Assembly (NCBI GenBank): GCA_022575985.1
Contig: JAKSXM010000007.1
Location: forward strand, 13,890,501 to 13,954,500
Direction: 5' to 3'
DNA: 64,000 nucleotides
Origin: Anagrus nilaparvatae
Lineage: Eukaryota > Arthropoda > Insecta > Hymenoptera > Mymaridae
Shown: positions 12,985 to 24,996 of the stretch, piece after piece
Numbering within the stretch: the first letter of the stretch is position 1
How the letters are laid out: each line of letters opens with the position of its first letter
Notes under the pieces: model-generated
Seen by the model: only the letters and a program-made list of their open reading frames with translations
The model's database searches: none
What the model was told of the DNA's origin: nothing
Program-made: the position numbers and the translations under genes

Positions 12985-13348
12985 TTAACCCATTAGCGCC
13001 GGCGCAACCACACCACTAACGTTCGGATTTTTGCTTATAAAACGGGTAAAAAAATGATTTTTTTTAAAACATTAAGTCTTCCTTTACTAAAAAGGACTTG
13101 TTGTACAAGATTCTGGGGTCAGATTTTTAATATTATTGACCGTTAATTAAATATGGCGGCCTCAAAAAATCGATTATTGATACAAAATTAAAAATCTATA
13201 ACTCCGGAATCTTGTTAAGCAAGTCCTTTTTAGAAAAGGAAGACTTTAAGTTAAAAGTTAAAAATTTTAAGTTAAAAATTTTTTTACTCGTTTTCTAAGC
13301 AAAAATCCGAGCATCAGTGCGCCGGACGCGCCGGCGCTAATGGGTTAA
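12985..13348. mobile_element. piggyBac-type MITE with TTAA target duplication
   Basis: TTAA (12985-12988) is followed by the terminal inverted repeat CCCATTAGCGCCGGCGC. The matching end GCGCCGGCGCTAATGGG is followed by TTAA (13345-13348). The 356-bp body is largely palindromic: AAGTCTTCCTTTACTAAAAA pairs with TTTTTAGAAAAGGAAGACTT, and the CGGATTTTTGCTTA block pairs with TAAGCAAAAATCCG. A TTAA duplication with CCC...GGG ends is the hallmark of the piggyBac superfamily. No transposase is encoded, so it is non-autonomous. A decayed related end lies at 52378-52404. Confidence 0.88.
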
Positions 13349-13480
13349 GCTCATCAACTTTATTTAAAAATGTGATCATTTTTTTTTATTATAATAATTT
13401 TTTCCAACAAACACACTAATTGTAAAAGTAAATAGGTAAAAGAGCTAATAAATTTTATTATCCTTGGCTGCAGCTCAAAA

Positions 13481-13512
13481 GGTAATTTACGTGCGATTTG
13501 GGCCATTCTTTA
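13481..13512 (-). repeat. Half-copy of the hairpin repeat found at 31690-31769
   Basis: GGTAATTTACGTGCGATTTG and the following GGCCATTCTTTA are the exact reverse complement of the left arm of the hairpin at 31690-31720. Only one arm is present here. Confidence 0.7.
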
Positions 13513-15670
13513 CTTTTCTGAACATGAGCTGTAAATTTACAGAAAAAAAAGAAGAAATTATTGGTTCTTTCATTATTTACTGAAAAAAATTTTATTGTAC
13601 TAGTATCTAGTTAAAATAATTTTTATAGATTATATATATATTTTTATTAATTTTTTTGATCCAAGCGGGATTTTATTTTCCGCAACTAGAATTCTTATAA
13701 TATGTGGTAATATACCTTAAAAATGATTGCAATAGTTTTGAAATTTGGAAAAATTTTCATATTCTTTGATATATTCCCTTAGTCTCAAAAAATCCTCATA
13801 CATCAAATCTTTTTAAATTTTTCGAAATTTCTGTGCATGGAAAATGCAATCTATCTATGTAATTCTTTACATAGTTTAAAAAATATCCCAAATTTCAAAA
13901 ATAATTCCTATTTCTAAAAATTCTGTTATATCCAAACGCATTAATTTAAAACATAAAACTAGAAAAACCTGTCACAATGCCTTGTCTCTTTACTTCAACT
14001 TAATTATTAAATTAATGATATTCAAAAAGAAAACTAATATTTTTAATCTGACAAAAAATTTAAAATAAACATATAAATTACTATTACTACATTATATTTT
14101 ATAGGTTAAAAAAATATTTTCATTTAAATAAAATAAAATAACAAAAAAAATATATATCTCAAGTTTAAAATGCCAAGAAAAATTACTTTAATTGAAATTA
14201 CATTATTTCATAATAATAATAGTAATTTAACATCTTGTTATTATTTGCAAATATTTAAAAAAAAATATAATTTTCAAATTGAATCATTACTGAACGCAAA
14301 AAAAGAGTAAAATTTAATTAAAAAAAAAATGAAAGTAATTTTATTTAAGTATGCCATTGTAACAATAATATTTTAATTTATTCTTTCTTATCTTTTAAGG
14401 TTAGTGTATAAATTAAATTACTAAAAACGCAAAGAAAATTCTTATTTTTTAGTTTCTTAGCATGTAACATAAGTCATTTTTTAAGTAGAATAAGCACAAA
14501 AAAAACTTACTTACACATAAAAAGTTTTTTTTTTATAAAAGTAAAAAGTCACTTAAATACCAAAAAAAAGCTCAAGCTTGATTATCGTCACTAAATTTTT
14601 ATATTTTTCTTTTTAATTCTACTGTGTAAGTAAAAACCAAAAAAAAAACCCCTTTTTTCAGAAAAAAAAAATTTTTTTCTTACATGCAAGAAAAACTAAA
14701 AATAAAGAAAAAAACTAATGCCTAAAACATTAAAGTAAAGTGAGAAACGATTCGTTCAAGTAACATCTTTAAAAAATCGTTTCATTTTTTTATTTTCATA
14801 CAAACACACTAGGGGATCAAAACCGTGTGTTGACGTAAATATATATAGTAGTAGTAGTAGAGAAAAAGCTCATGAAGAAAAAAAAAAGACAGTGATATAA
14901 CTGAGTAGTACAGAAGTAGGGGGAAAATCGTTTTGACTTGCTTCTTTTATTTTTTTTTTTTTGTAGTATTATAAAATGTATAAGATTAAAGAGTTTATAG
15001 TATGATTTTGTGGGTGATCTTTTAGTCACTTATTGTCGACGGTGCGCGCACGCTTTTATTATTATTGTTGTCTAGTGTTTATATTAAAAATACATAAAAG
15101 AAAAAGTGAGTGTAAATTAACCACGTTTTTTTTTCTTTTTTTCTTTTAAATTATAATTTTTTTTTTTGAGGTTTAAGTGTGTTTAAACCATTAATTACAA
15201 GTGTATGTCACTTTGATGTTGCTTTTTTTAAATTTTAAGACACTAATTACTGGATAAAAAGTAAAATTTTTTAAGAGATTTTTCTTTTTCTTTATTTCTT
15301 CTTTTAAATTTATTATGTTTATTTTTGTAAATTTATTATAGTGCCGTGTCTGGAATTCATGGTCAGTTCATCTTAAACTTTTTGAACAGACAGTTATGTA
15401 ATACTTAAAAAAATTATTTAAATTTTCCCGCTTTTTAATAAAAAAATTAAATTTCAGTGTTTTTAATAAAAGTGCGTGTCTTTAATTCTAAAATAAATAA
15501 ATTTTTTTTTTATTTATGCAATATTTATCTGTTTTACATAAAAATTTATATAATTTATGTGAAAAAAGATAAAAAAAAATTGACAATAAATAAAATAAAT
15601 AAATCATCGTATTTTATAATAATAAAAAGTTTAAAAGTTCAAGAATATAAAGAAGAAGATTTAATAGTTT
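13513..15670. other. AT-rich non-coding region
   Basis: No supported gene. Long A/T runs; a TAG microsatellite at about 14847-14860. GC rises briefly at 15035-15052. Confidence 0.5.
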
Positions 15671-15674
15671 AAAT

Positions 15675-15731
15675 CGATCAAGAAAAAAGTTTACCACGTG
15701 GTTTTTACTTTCTTCGATCACTATAAAAAGG
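15675..15731 (+). promoter_or_regulatory. Palindromic E-box next to a TATA-like motif
   Basis: CCACGTGG (15694-15701) is the centre of an imperfect palindrome of about 47 bp whose ends are GATCAAGAAAAAAGT and ACTTTCTTCGATC. Immediately after it lies CTATAAAAAGG, a good TATA-box match. The combination suits a bHLH-regulated core promoter on the plus strand. No coding exon can be tied to it, so the role is inferred. Confidence 0.35.
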
Positions 15732-18700
15732 TATGAGTGATGTTTAATACTTTGTAATAATAAAAAAAAAAGGTCTTTGACAAATTCTTTAAATTTTTAC
15801 GATTAAACTTTTGAGAAAATATTTAAAAATAAAAATGCCATTTATTAATACGAAAAGTTGAGATTTTTAATGAGTCGTTAATTAGTACAACAGTGGGTTT
15901 ATGGAACAGTTTTCATAAATCATAAATTTTTTGAAGAAAAAAAAACGTTTCTTCCGCTTGTTCTCTCGCTCTCTTTATGTATTTATAGAGTTTGGAATTT
16001 ATATAATATGCATTTATGTTACAAAATGATCGTTATCATCCCTTTTCGATTCCTGTGCGAATTGTGTACGTACGTATGAATCGAAAACCAATAGATTGCA
16101 GGAATTGATTTGCTACATCCATAAATATTGATATTTTTCTCTCTAGGTTGTGTGTTTTTTTTTCTATCTTTTTGGGATAAACGTTTTTTTTGGACTTTGT
16201 GTTTTACGAGTTTTTTTTAGTCTATTATTAGGGGGTTCTTTAGTAGTACATTTTTTGTAAAACAAAAAAAAAAAGGATTTTGAATGTTCAGTTTGATAGT
16301 TTTTTTTTATGATTGAAATTTAAATTTACGTAAAGATTTATATATATTTTTTAGGTTTCAGTTAAAGTAATCAAAAGTTTTGATATAAAAAAAAATAGTG
16401 TTTTTAGTTTTCTTAGAGTGTACGAATTTATTTGGCTAGAATACTTATCTTATAAAAATTTTTATTTTTTTGGGCCCCATTGTATTATGTTTATTTTTCT
16501 AAAATTGTGGTTTTTTCGATCATTTAAAAATCTATAAGTTAAGTATAAACTTCATATTGTATACAAAAATTAATTTTTACCTCCAAAATTTTTCTCTGAC
16601 TTTACCCACTGATTTTAATCTAAGAATTTTTTATTTTAGATTTAAAAAAAATATTTTTTAGTTATTTCTAAAAAAATTTACTGTCAATTTAACTTTGAAT
16701 TAGTTAGAAATTAATTTTTTAATTATTCTGGTGCAGCATGCTCATTTAATTTCTGGTGGAACATTAAAAATATATTTGAAAGTGACATTTATAATAACTT
16801 TTATGGCTACAATTAAAATAAAATATTATAACGAAATGGTTATTAAGGGACTTAAAAATCATTTTTTTGTTGGCAATATAATAACTGAAAACTCTTCTAA
16901 ATATATAAATTATAAATATATTTAGTTTAAAAGTCAGTTTAAGTGCATAGATAAATCTAGCACTAAAAAATTTTTATCATACACTTAAGCATTTTTCTGC
17001 TAATCCATAAAAAGAAAAAAGACCCCAAGTACCAAAGAGCTTTCATTAATTTTCTTCAAATAAATTTATATAATCTTATAAAACTTAATCTAAAAAATAA
17101 AAAAAATAATAATAATAATTAGTATAATAAAGTATAGATGTTATTTAAAAGTATAAAATAATAAATTTGACATTTAATTAGACTAATATAATTCTCCTCT
17201 TATAAATTCTATTATAAAATACAAACTTTCAAACGTTATAGATATATTATGCAGCATACACATGAACAAGTGCTTTATGAAAATTTCAAAACTATGTTAG
17301 TAGTATATATATATATAATAAAGAACTGGTATTATGTATAAATTTAAGACAAGATGCTTTTATTATTATCTTATGTTATGTAGGGGAAAATGAGCTAAAT
17401 TTGAGAATGTCAACATTTTTTAGGTGTAAGAAATATTGCAAATTTTTGGTGCTTATTTGAGGTATAAGTTAAATACTTTTTAGAACAATGAGTCATTTTT
17501 TTGTAATTTTAATTTACTTTGTTAAATTTAATATTTTATTCAATTTTTGAAACTGAAAGTAGTGGTTCATTGCAATATTTATTATGCTTGACCATTTTTA
17601 GGGAGACCACTTTATCTTCTACTTTTTTCCTCTTATTCATTATAAATTTGCTAAATACTATCAATAAAATTCTGAATTATAATTAATGCAGCTAAATATC
17701 TTATATATACTAACTCAATTATTTCTGACTTTCCCCTATTTGTTGTTTACAGAGGTTTATTTATTGCATAAAACCAAAGTGACAAATTTTGATATATTGA
17801 TGAAAAACTAATATTAATTAAATCTTGAAAATTTAAGCAAATAACTCAATTTTTAACAAATTTACCGAATTATAGTTCCAAAAAAAAATTTTAGTATTCA
17901 AGCAACAATATTTCTAGAAAATTCGTGCTTCAATCAACTGAAACCTTAAAAAAACCAAATCTCACTAAATCAAAATCCCACCCAACTAAAAAATCAATAA
18001 AAAAACTAAAATAAACTTAATAATTCTGGCAACCAAAAATTTTCAATAAAATAAAAATAACTTCGAATACAATTTATAATTATAAATAACTAATAAGCAA
18101 AAATTTTTGATGCATAAAAATGACTTTTAATTATAAAGTTTAAAAAAACAGACTGAATAAATTTTATATTTCAAGGATTTAGCATAAATAATTATTTTAA
18201 TTACTCTTATTATTATTAAATAAAAAAGTAATAAATCTATCATTTTTAAATACGTTAAAGATGCAAAAACATAAATATTTTTTGCACACAGTAAATAAAT
18301 ATTTTTCTTTTACTGTTTTTACTACTTACATACTTATAAAAAAAAAAGTTTTTCTGAAGTTAACACTTTATAAAAAGTTTAAGATAATAAATTTTATAAC
18401 TTTATTATAAAAAAAAATAAGATTATTTAAAATGATATTCATTTTTTTTTTTATTACGTTATAGTTATATGAATCATAAAGTACATTCTGTACAGTTGAT
18501 AGATAATTGGTTAAATAAAAAAGTGAAATTTTTGAAAGATGGCAATGAACCATGAAATCTATAAAGTATAACGATTGTTTGTTTTAAAAAGTATATCAAA
18601 AATAGAAATTAGGTTAAGACAGATTATTTAAATTTTATTGTATTTTTTATACGATGCTTCTGTTAGTCACTTTTTTTATTATTTATTTAAATATAGGTAA

Positions 18701-18949
18701 TTAGATTACTATAAATATTTTTTTTGTTTCAATAAAAAATAATTTTTTTTTTTTTAAATTTTTTTATTTTACTTTTTATTATTTAATAAAATTTTTAGCA
18801 TAAAATTTTTAGCATATGCTTAATATATATAAATTAATATGTTTAATCATAGCAGTAATAAATCCAAAAACCGAAATTACAATAAATCTTGAAATATATA
18901 CTATCCTAAGTTCTTATTGTTATCAGGGCCTAATCAGGCCCTGACTCCC
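15732..18949. other. AT-rich non-coding region
   Basis: No gene or named repeat found. The small open frames (for example 16731-16925) lack family motifs and are interspersed with homopolymers. Confidence 0.5.
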
Positions 18950-19090
18950 TGTTTCAAATTATTCTAAGTCCCTAAATCAAAAATATTCTATTCCATTTCA
19001 CCCCCCCCCTCTAAAAACGTCATTTTTTCACCCCCTCTTGCCAACCTTTTTAAATACCCCATCCAATGAACATGTTCCATGTTAAAATCA
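18950..19090 (-). repeat. Dispersed repeat with ACATGGAACATG end
   Basis: Read on the minus strand it begins TTTTAACATGGAACATGTTC and is followed by G-rich segments, from the plus-strand C runs at 19001-19009 and 19032-19036. Related copies lie on the plus strand at about 32838-32990 and 37375-37500. The class is unknown. Confidence 0.6.
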
Positions 19091-19159
19091 ACGTGTTTAG
19101 GATTTTAATTGTATATAATTAATTGTTTTAGATTTAATAAAAAAATAGATATTTGTTAA

Positions 19160-19825
19160 ACAGGGGAATAAAATGGGATTTCACTAACTATGCGTAGCGA
19201 GATTCAACGAGGATGATTCTACATAAAGATTTTTTTTTTCATTTTGATGCCATAAAGTGTTAATGGATTTTGTTTTATGTAGCCATACTTTAATATTTAC
19301 GCTAAAAGAAAATTTTGGTTGCAGTAATCGAATTTTTTTTCATTTTAAATTTTTGAGATTTTCGACAAAGAATAAAAATTTTCCACTATCGAAATTCCAG
19401 TCGTGGCAGCCGGAATTTTTTTTTCTCATTCAAACGATACCAAATGCCTTAGGAAGTATAGAAAATTAAAAAAAAATGATTTTCATTTACATAAAATGCA
19501 AGCCCTTGAGTAACCACCGACGCTGACTGAGACGATACGAGAATTCGGGTCAGTCTCATCTCGGTCCCGAAAATTTGTTATATACTTGATCTCATCAATA
19601 ACTATGTGACTTGGTCAGATTTAAAAAAAAAAAATTTTGGACCAAAAAGAAAAATTTTTATTTTAATTTTTCTTTAGGTTTTTCTTTGCAAAACCAGTTT
19701 AAAGAAAAAAAAAAAATTCAGACGCCACAATCAGAATTTCGGTAACTGCAACCAGATTTTTCTTTCAGTGTATAATCATCCTAATCTCTTAGCTAACGGG
19801 TAATTGTAGAATTTCCCTTATAGAA
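19160..19825. mobile_element. Inverted-repeat element of about 0.66 kb
   Basis: The left region GGGATTTCACTAAC...CGAGGATGATTCTACA is mirrored, with divergence, by TGTATAATCATCCTAATCTC...AGAATTTCCC on the right. Symmetry continues inward: AAAGAAAATTTTGGTTGCAG at about 19308 pairs with CTGCAACCAGATTTTTCTTT at about 19747. The 70-codon open frame inside has no recognisable domain. A related GGTTGC-type pair occurs at about 24210-24280. Confidence 0.6.
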
Positions 19826-21406
19826 TGAAAAAAATCTGGTTGCAGAAGGCGAAATCCTGCTCATGGCAAGTAGATTTTTATTTTCTTTCAAACATTGCGC
19901 TACCAAAACAAAAAATAATATTTGAATACTTTCTATCTAGATAGACCAGAGACTTTGCTATAAATACTATTTCTGCAAAAAGAAGAATACATGCCTAATT
20001 TAAAATGTGAAAAAAAAATTACAAAATTTAAGCCATTAAATATTCTTACAAATCAACAAATACATTTTAAAAGAATATAAAAAATAAATAATTAAAAGCA
20101 ATATTACAGTCATTTAATTATTTATAATTTTCTATTTCCGATTCAAAAATCTATAACTTGTAAAATTTACGTAATAAATATATTACTTTCCCATCCTTCA
20201 CAAAAACGCATTGAACTTGAACTTAAAAATAAATTTCAAAAATAAATTTATTATTATTTTATTTTGCATGAATGAATCTAAAACTAAAAATAAAATTAAA
20301 AAAAAAAACAGTGATCTATAATCAATTTTTAAAATCCTGAAATAAAAAGGATATTAATTTATTAAACATTTAAGTATAAAAGTTATCCTTGAAAAAAATT
20401 TATAGCTTTAAGAGAATCTAAGTTAATTATAGTCAATCATCAAGTTACAAAGCAAGAAAAAAAAATATTAAATTATATGGTCATTTGCCTATTATGTATT
20501 ATAAATGTTATTTTTAATCATTCAGTAAGCAGTCATTAAATAAAAATTTTTTTTAATAATAAAATTCAATTATAATTTTCTACACAATATATAAAAAAAT
20601 TTATTTTAATACAAAGCGTTAAAATTGACGCTTTACTCATCTCTCAGCTTATATATATTTTTTTTTATATATAAAAATGAATTCGTTATATTCTCTTCTT
20701 TTACCATAGAGTATGAGCGCTTTATACTGTGTCCCTATGCGATAAGCTTAAATTCTACATTTTTTTTTATTTCTTTGTCAGGAGAGAAGCTTTTTACTAG
20801 ATCAAGTTTCGAATTTTCTTTCAATGGAATTCACAAATCTCATTCTTTTTCTTTCTTCTTTTTTTTTCTATGTATATTTTCTCTTTTTACCATTTTTTTT
20901 TGTTGTTGTATTGGGTATACTTTTTTGCATGTTATTGATAAAAAGGCACTTAAAGTTTTGAGGAAAAAAAATTTTCTTACTAACTTTACAAAGTGTATAA
21001 ATAGATTTTAGAAAAATAAAAAAAAAAGTAAAAAAGTAACTTATTTTAATTAATTAATATTATATTGGATAAAAAAAAGAATCATTAATTAATTGATTTT
21101 TTTTTTTAGATTCCTATTTATTTAATAAAATGAAAGTTTTTTTTCTTTTATACTATTGAAAATTAATTTTTTTTTTTATGCATTTCTAATTAAGTTAATT
21201 AAATAAAACATAGTAAATTAACCCATTTCAATATTAGCCTCGAGGCCTTTTAAACGATGTTAAATTTACTGATTTTATGCATACTAAATAATTTTGAGTT
21301 TTCAATTAAATACTATTTTCAATTTATATAGATACAAAGAATTACGAGAAATGGTTCTTTTGAATGATAAAATATTATTACTAAAAGGAATTCAATTATA
21401 ACATAA
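19826..21406. other. AT-rich non-coding region
   Basis: No supported gene. The longest frame (20625-21011) is Phe/Ser-rich and runs across TTTCTT tracts. It has no family motif and I do not accept it as a gene. Confidence 0.5.
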
Positions 21407-23110
21407 CTAGGGGGCAAGCCCCCTGCGCGCTAAAGCGCGCCAACCCCCTCAGATTATATTTTATGTTTAACCGAAAAGAGTTTTAATTCACAAATAAAAA
21501 CAATTGTACAGTGAGATGTCAATTTCAAATAATGAACTTTTTTCATAATTTTAATAAACCTTTCATTATTTTTATTTTCAAAATTTATTTAAAAAAAAAA
21601 AATATTGCATTATTGTCCCTCGGTGCTACGCACCTCGGGCCAGAATCCTTTTCATCCCTCAAAATAAATTTTTCTTCTGTTCTGGTCGGCGAAATTTTTT
21701 AATAGGATGACGAAATACTGGAATTAATTTTCATGTTATTATACAAATATAATTAATTTTCTATTAGTTCAAACATTTTTCATTAAAATTTATAATTATT
21801 TTTACAGTTTATATTTCAATTGAGCTTAAAACGACCTTGCTGGACAAATTATAAGGAAAAATTCAAAAAACTTTGATTTTCACTCTTGTCAATATTTCAT
21901 TCTCAATCTGAGAACCTCTTCAGGACCTTTATTTTTTAGAAATAATTTTTTAATTTTACAAAATATGACATTCAATTTTCAAAAAGTTTATATTATATAA
22001 ATTAATATTTACAATTAATTGTCTACAAATTTGTATACAGCGCGCCGCTAACAGTACAGATCATCAATGAAACGGCCAATTAGATAAAGATGACGAAATT
22101 TTTAGGAGATTGTATAATAAAATAATTATGGTATTTCTTATTTCTGTATTTTTTACACAAAATTTTATTAATAATTAAGTATTTTAAAAGATAATAAAAA
22201 TTAGAACTATAATGAAATAAATAATGAAAAAATCAGCGCAACCAATCATGAATAAATTAGACGAAAAATTATGTCACATGAGTTTTTTAGAGATAGATAG
22301 TTACCTCAAGAAAAAAATATTTAATATCGCATCTGAATGGAATTACTGATTACTATACCTCTAACTAAATTTTTATTTTGTCCTGGACGGAGAAATTTTA
22401 CACTTGGATGACGAAATACGCCAATGAGTTTTCATATATTATCATAAATAAAAACCAATATTATTTTTATTTTCAAAATTTATTTCAAGAAAAAAATAGA
22501 TATCGTATCTGAATGCAAATATTGATTACTGTCCCTCGGTGCTACGCACCTCGGGCTAGAACCTTTTTCAACCCTCGACATTAATTTTTTTTTTGTCCTG
22601 GACAGCGAAATCTTATAATAGGATGACGAAATACTCGAATGCTTTTCATATATTATTTATGTCGCATCTACAGTTGTAATGTTTTATTATAGTTTAAATT
22701 TTTTATTAAAATTTATAATTATTTTGACAGTTTATAATAATAAATTAAAAAATTAATATTTAAAATTGTTTTACAAATTTTTTATACAGCGCGCGCGGCT
22801 GACACTACAGAGAAAAAATGAATCGATTAATTAGATAAAATCGAAGACGAAATTTTTAAAAGATTGTATAATAAAATGAGAAAATTATTATATTTCTTAT
22901 TTATATTTAATTATAATGAAAAATACCCAAAATTTTATTATTAATTAATGAAAGATTCAATTATAATTTAATAATAATAAAAATTATTTAACGCGCGAGA
23001 GTATAGTGCTATTAAAATATTACAGCGCGTGCGCCAGAGTAAATCGATGACAAAATTCGTTACATTTCAGTTTTATAGAGAAAGATATCGTTTGATTGTG
23101 TTAATAAAAT
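21407..23110 (-). mobile_element. Helitron-like block with minus-strand 3' terminus
   Basis: Read on the minus strand, a GCGCGC-TTTA-GCGCGC hairpin (21425-21440) is followed by a GGGGGC-TT-GCCCCC hairpin and ends in CTAG (21407-21410) with T beyond it. This is the hairpin plus CTAG|T layout of Helitron 3' ends. The body contains two diverged tandem copies: the hairpin CTCGGTGCTACGCACCTCGG at about 21620 and 22535, each followed by CGAAAT-TTTATAATAGGATG and GACGAAATAC, and an ACAGCGCGC motif at about 22038, 22785 and 23021. No Rep/helicase ORF is seen, so it would be non-autonomous. The right boundary is approximate. Confidence 0.5.
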
Positions 23111-23428
23111 ATAAATAATTATAAAAAGCAAATATACAAAATTGGAAAAACTTTAAAATATTTTGATTTTTTTGCAAAATTAAATTTCATGAGATAGTAC
23201 TACTTATTTTGACCTTGTATAACGGGATCGTCCCAAGAATAAATTTCTTCCAATCTAAGCATATTGCAAATTTTGTTTTTCCAGCCCTTCTTATTTTTTG
23301 GTAATTTTATTAAAAATTCAGCAAAATTTTTGTTAAAATTATTTCTTCATAGCTTTCAATAAGAAATTTCCCGTAGAATTATATTCTGGGATCTAAAAAT
23401 TAAAATGAACTGCACATGCCCATAAATA

Positions 23429-23554
23429 GGGTGACTGTACCAATTAGTGACCACCGCCCCCCACCCCAATTAATGTCCAATACCGTGTTATTCTTATAGT
23501 ATACGAGTGATCACTAATAGGGAAAACTTTGGTCACTAATTGGTACAATCACCC
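23429..23554. mobile_element. 126-bp MITE with TA target duplication
   Basis: The terminal repeats GGGTGACTGTACCAATTAGT and ACTAATTGGTACAATCACCC are near-perfect over about 25 bp and are flanked by TA on both sides (23427-23428, 23555-23556). This fits a Tc1/mariner-type non-autonomous element. The interior includes a C-rich stretch CCGCCCCCCACCCC. Confidence 0.82.
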
Positions 23555-24996
23555 TACAATTTTTCTTAAAATAAAATCTTACATATCTTAAAAGTATATA
23601 AATAAAAATTATTTGAGTTGGCCTTAAATTTATTTAAATTTTTTTTAACTAAACAAAAATATCGATCGTTTTTTTCATTTTGAATGCGCCAGATCCAAAA
23701 ATATTGGTACCTAATTAAATTTTTATAAATATTAGGTAAATAAATTTTTCGACCGCCCTCTTGGGATTGTAGGGGTGATTAGAATTAAAATCTAGTAATT
23801 AATAAATTTATACCAATTTCAAAATTTACCCCTAAATCAAATGACCCAATGAAAATCTGACGAAAAATTTGGGCCCCGTGCGAAATTTTACAAACTGATG
23901 TAACTTTTATTACTTTCACAAGATTTTATGTTAAGACAGCAAAATTTGAAACTTAAAAATTAAAATATCAAATTTTTATGAAAATTTTTTCTATACTTAA
24001 ATGAATACTCAAATCTTTGAAATTCGCAGCTTTTTAGAAAAAAAAACACTGAAACAAAGAAAATGACTGCCAAAAACGACTCATTTAAAATGCAAACACT
24101 GTTGCATGACGGAATTTGAAGAAAAAAATTTTTAAACCAAAGAGTAAATTTTTGTTTTTAACTTTTTTTTATATATTATTTCATTTAAAACCATTTAAAA
24201 AAAAAAAAAATTTTCAGCTGCCACAACCGTAATTACAAACGGAAAAATTCCGGTTGCGATAACCGGATTCTTTTTTTAGTGATCTTAGCATCTTGGCATG
24301 GAGGTATATTTATCATTAATACTTTTAGGAAGAGGTACAATAGAATTGATTGAAAAACATGACCATCAGCTTGAAACTCGTTTGATTTAAATTTGCCCAT
24401 GCATCGTTTTAATTAAACAATTTAATGAAAACCTTTTAAAAATAAATTTTTGAAAACATTTTTTAGCACAAAAACTAATTAAACAATTATCTAAACAATC
24501 AAAAGTTTTAGGTTATTTCTAAAATCTCAAATGATTTTGTTTTTGACACATTCTTAATTAATATACCCAAACAATACAACAATGATTTCTGCAATTGAAA
24601 TATACATTAGCTAAAACAATAATATATAAATATATATTTAAAGAAAAATAAAATTTAATTTAATGAGATTGTTAAGTTAATGTAATCGATCCCATTATTA
24701 TAAAAGTATAGCGAAGATCAGGCTGAATCACGTATAAAACTTAAATACATTTATATATAAATATATATATAGATATAGTTAAACAAGCTATTTTTATCCT
24801 TATCGACTATCGTTACTGCTTAATGTTATCGTTCTTACCTAGTCTTTAAGTGATCATATTGAACACTATCGGGATTTAAATTCCCTTACGAAAAATACTT
24901 TAATATAGAGATAAGAATTTATGTCATTTAAATTTATATTAAAATATAATTTTCTTTTATGTTTATAATTTATTATCATGTTTTTTATCAATGTAA

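Noticed and set aside
20625..21011. 128-codon open frame, Phe/Ser-rich
   Set aside because: It runs through TTTCTT and poly-T tracts, has no domain motif, and no splice or promoter support.
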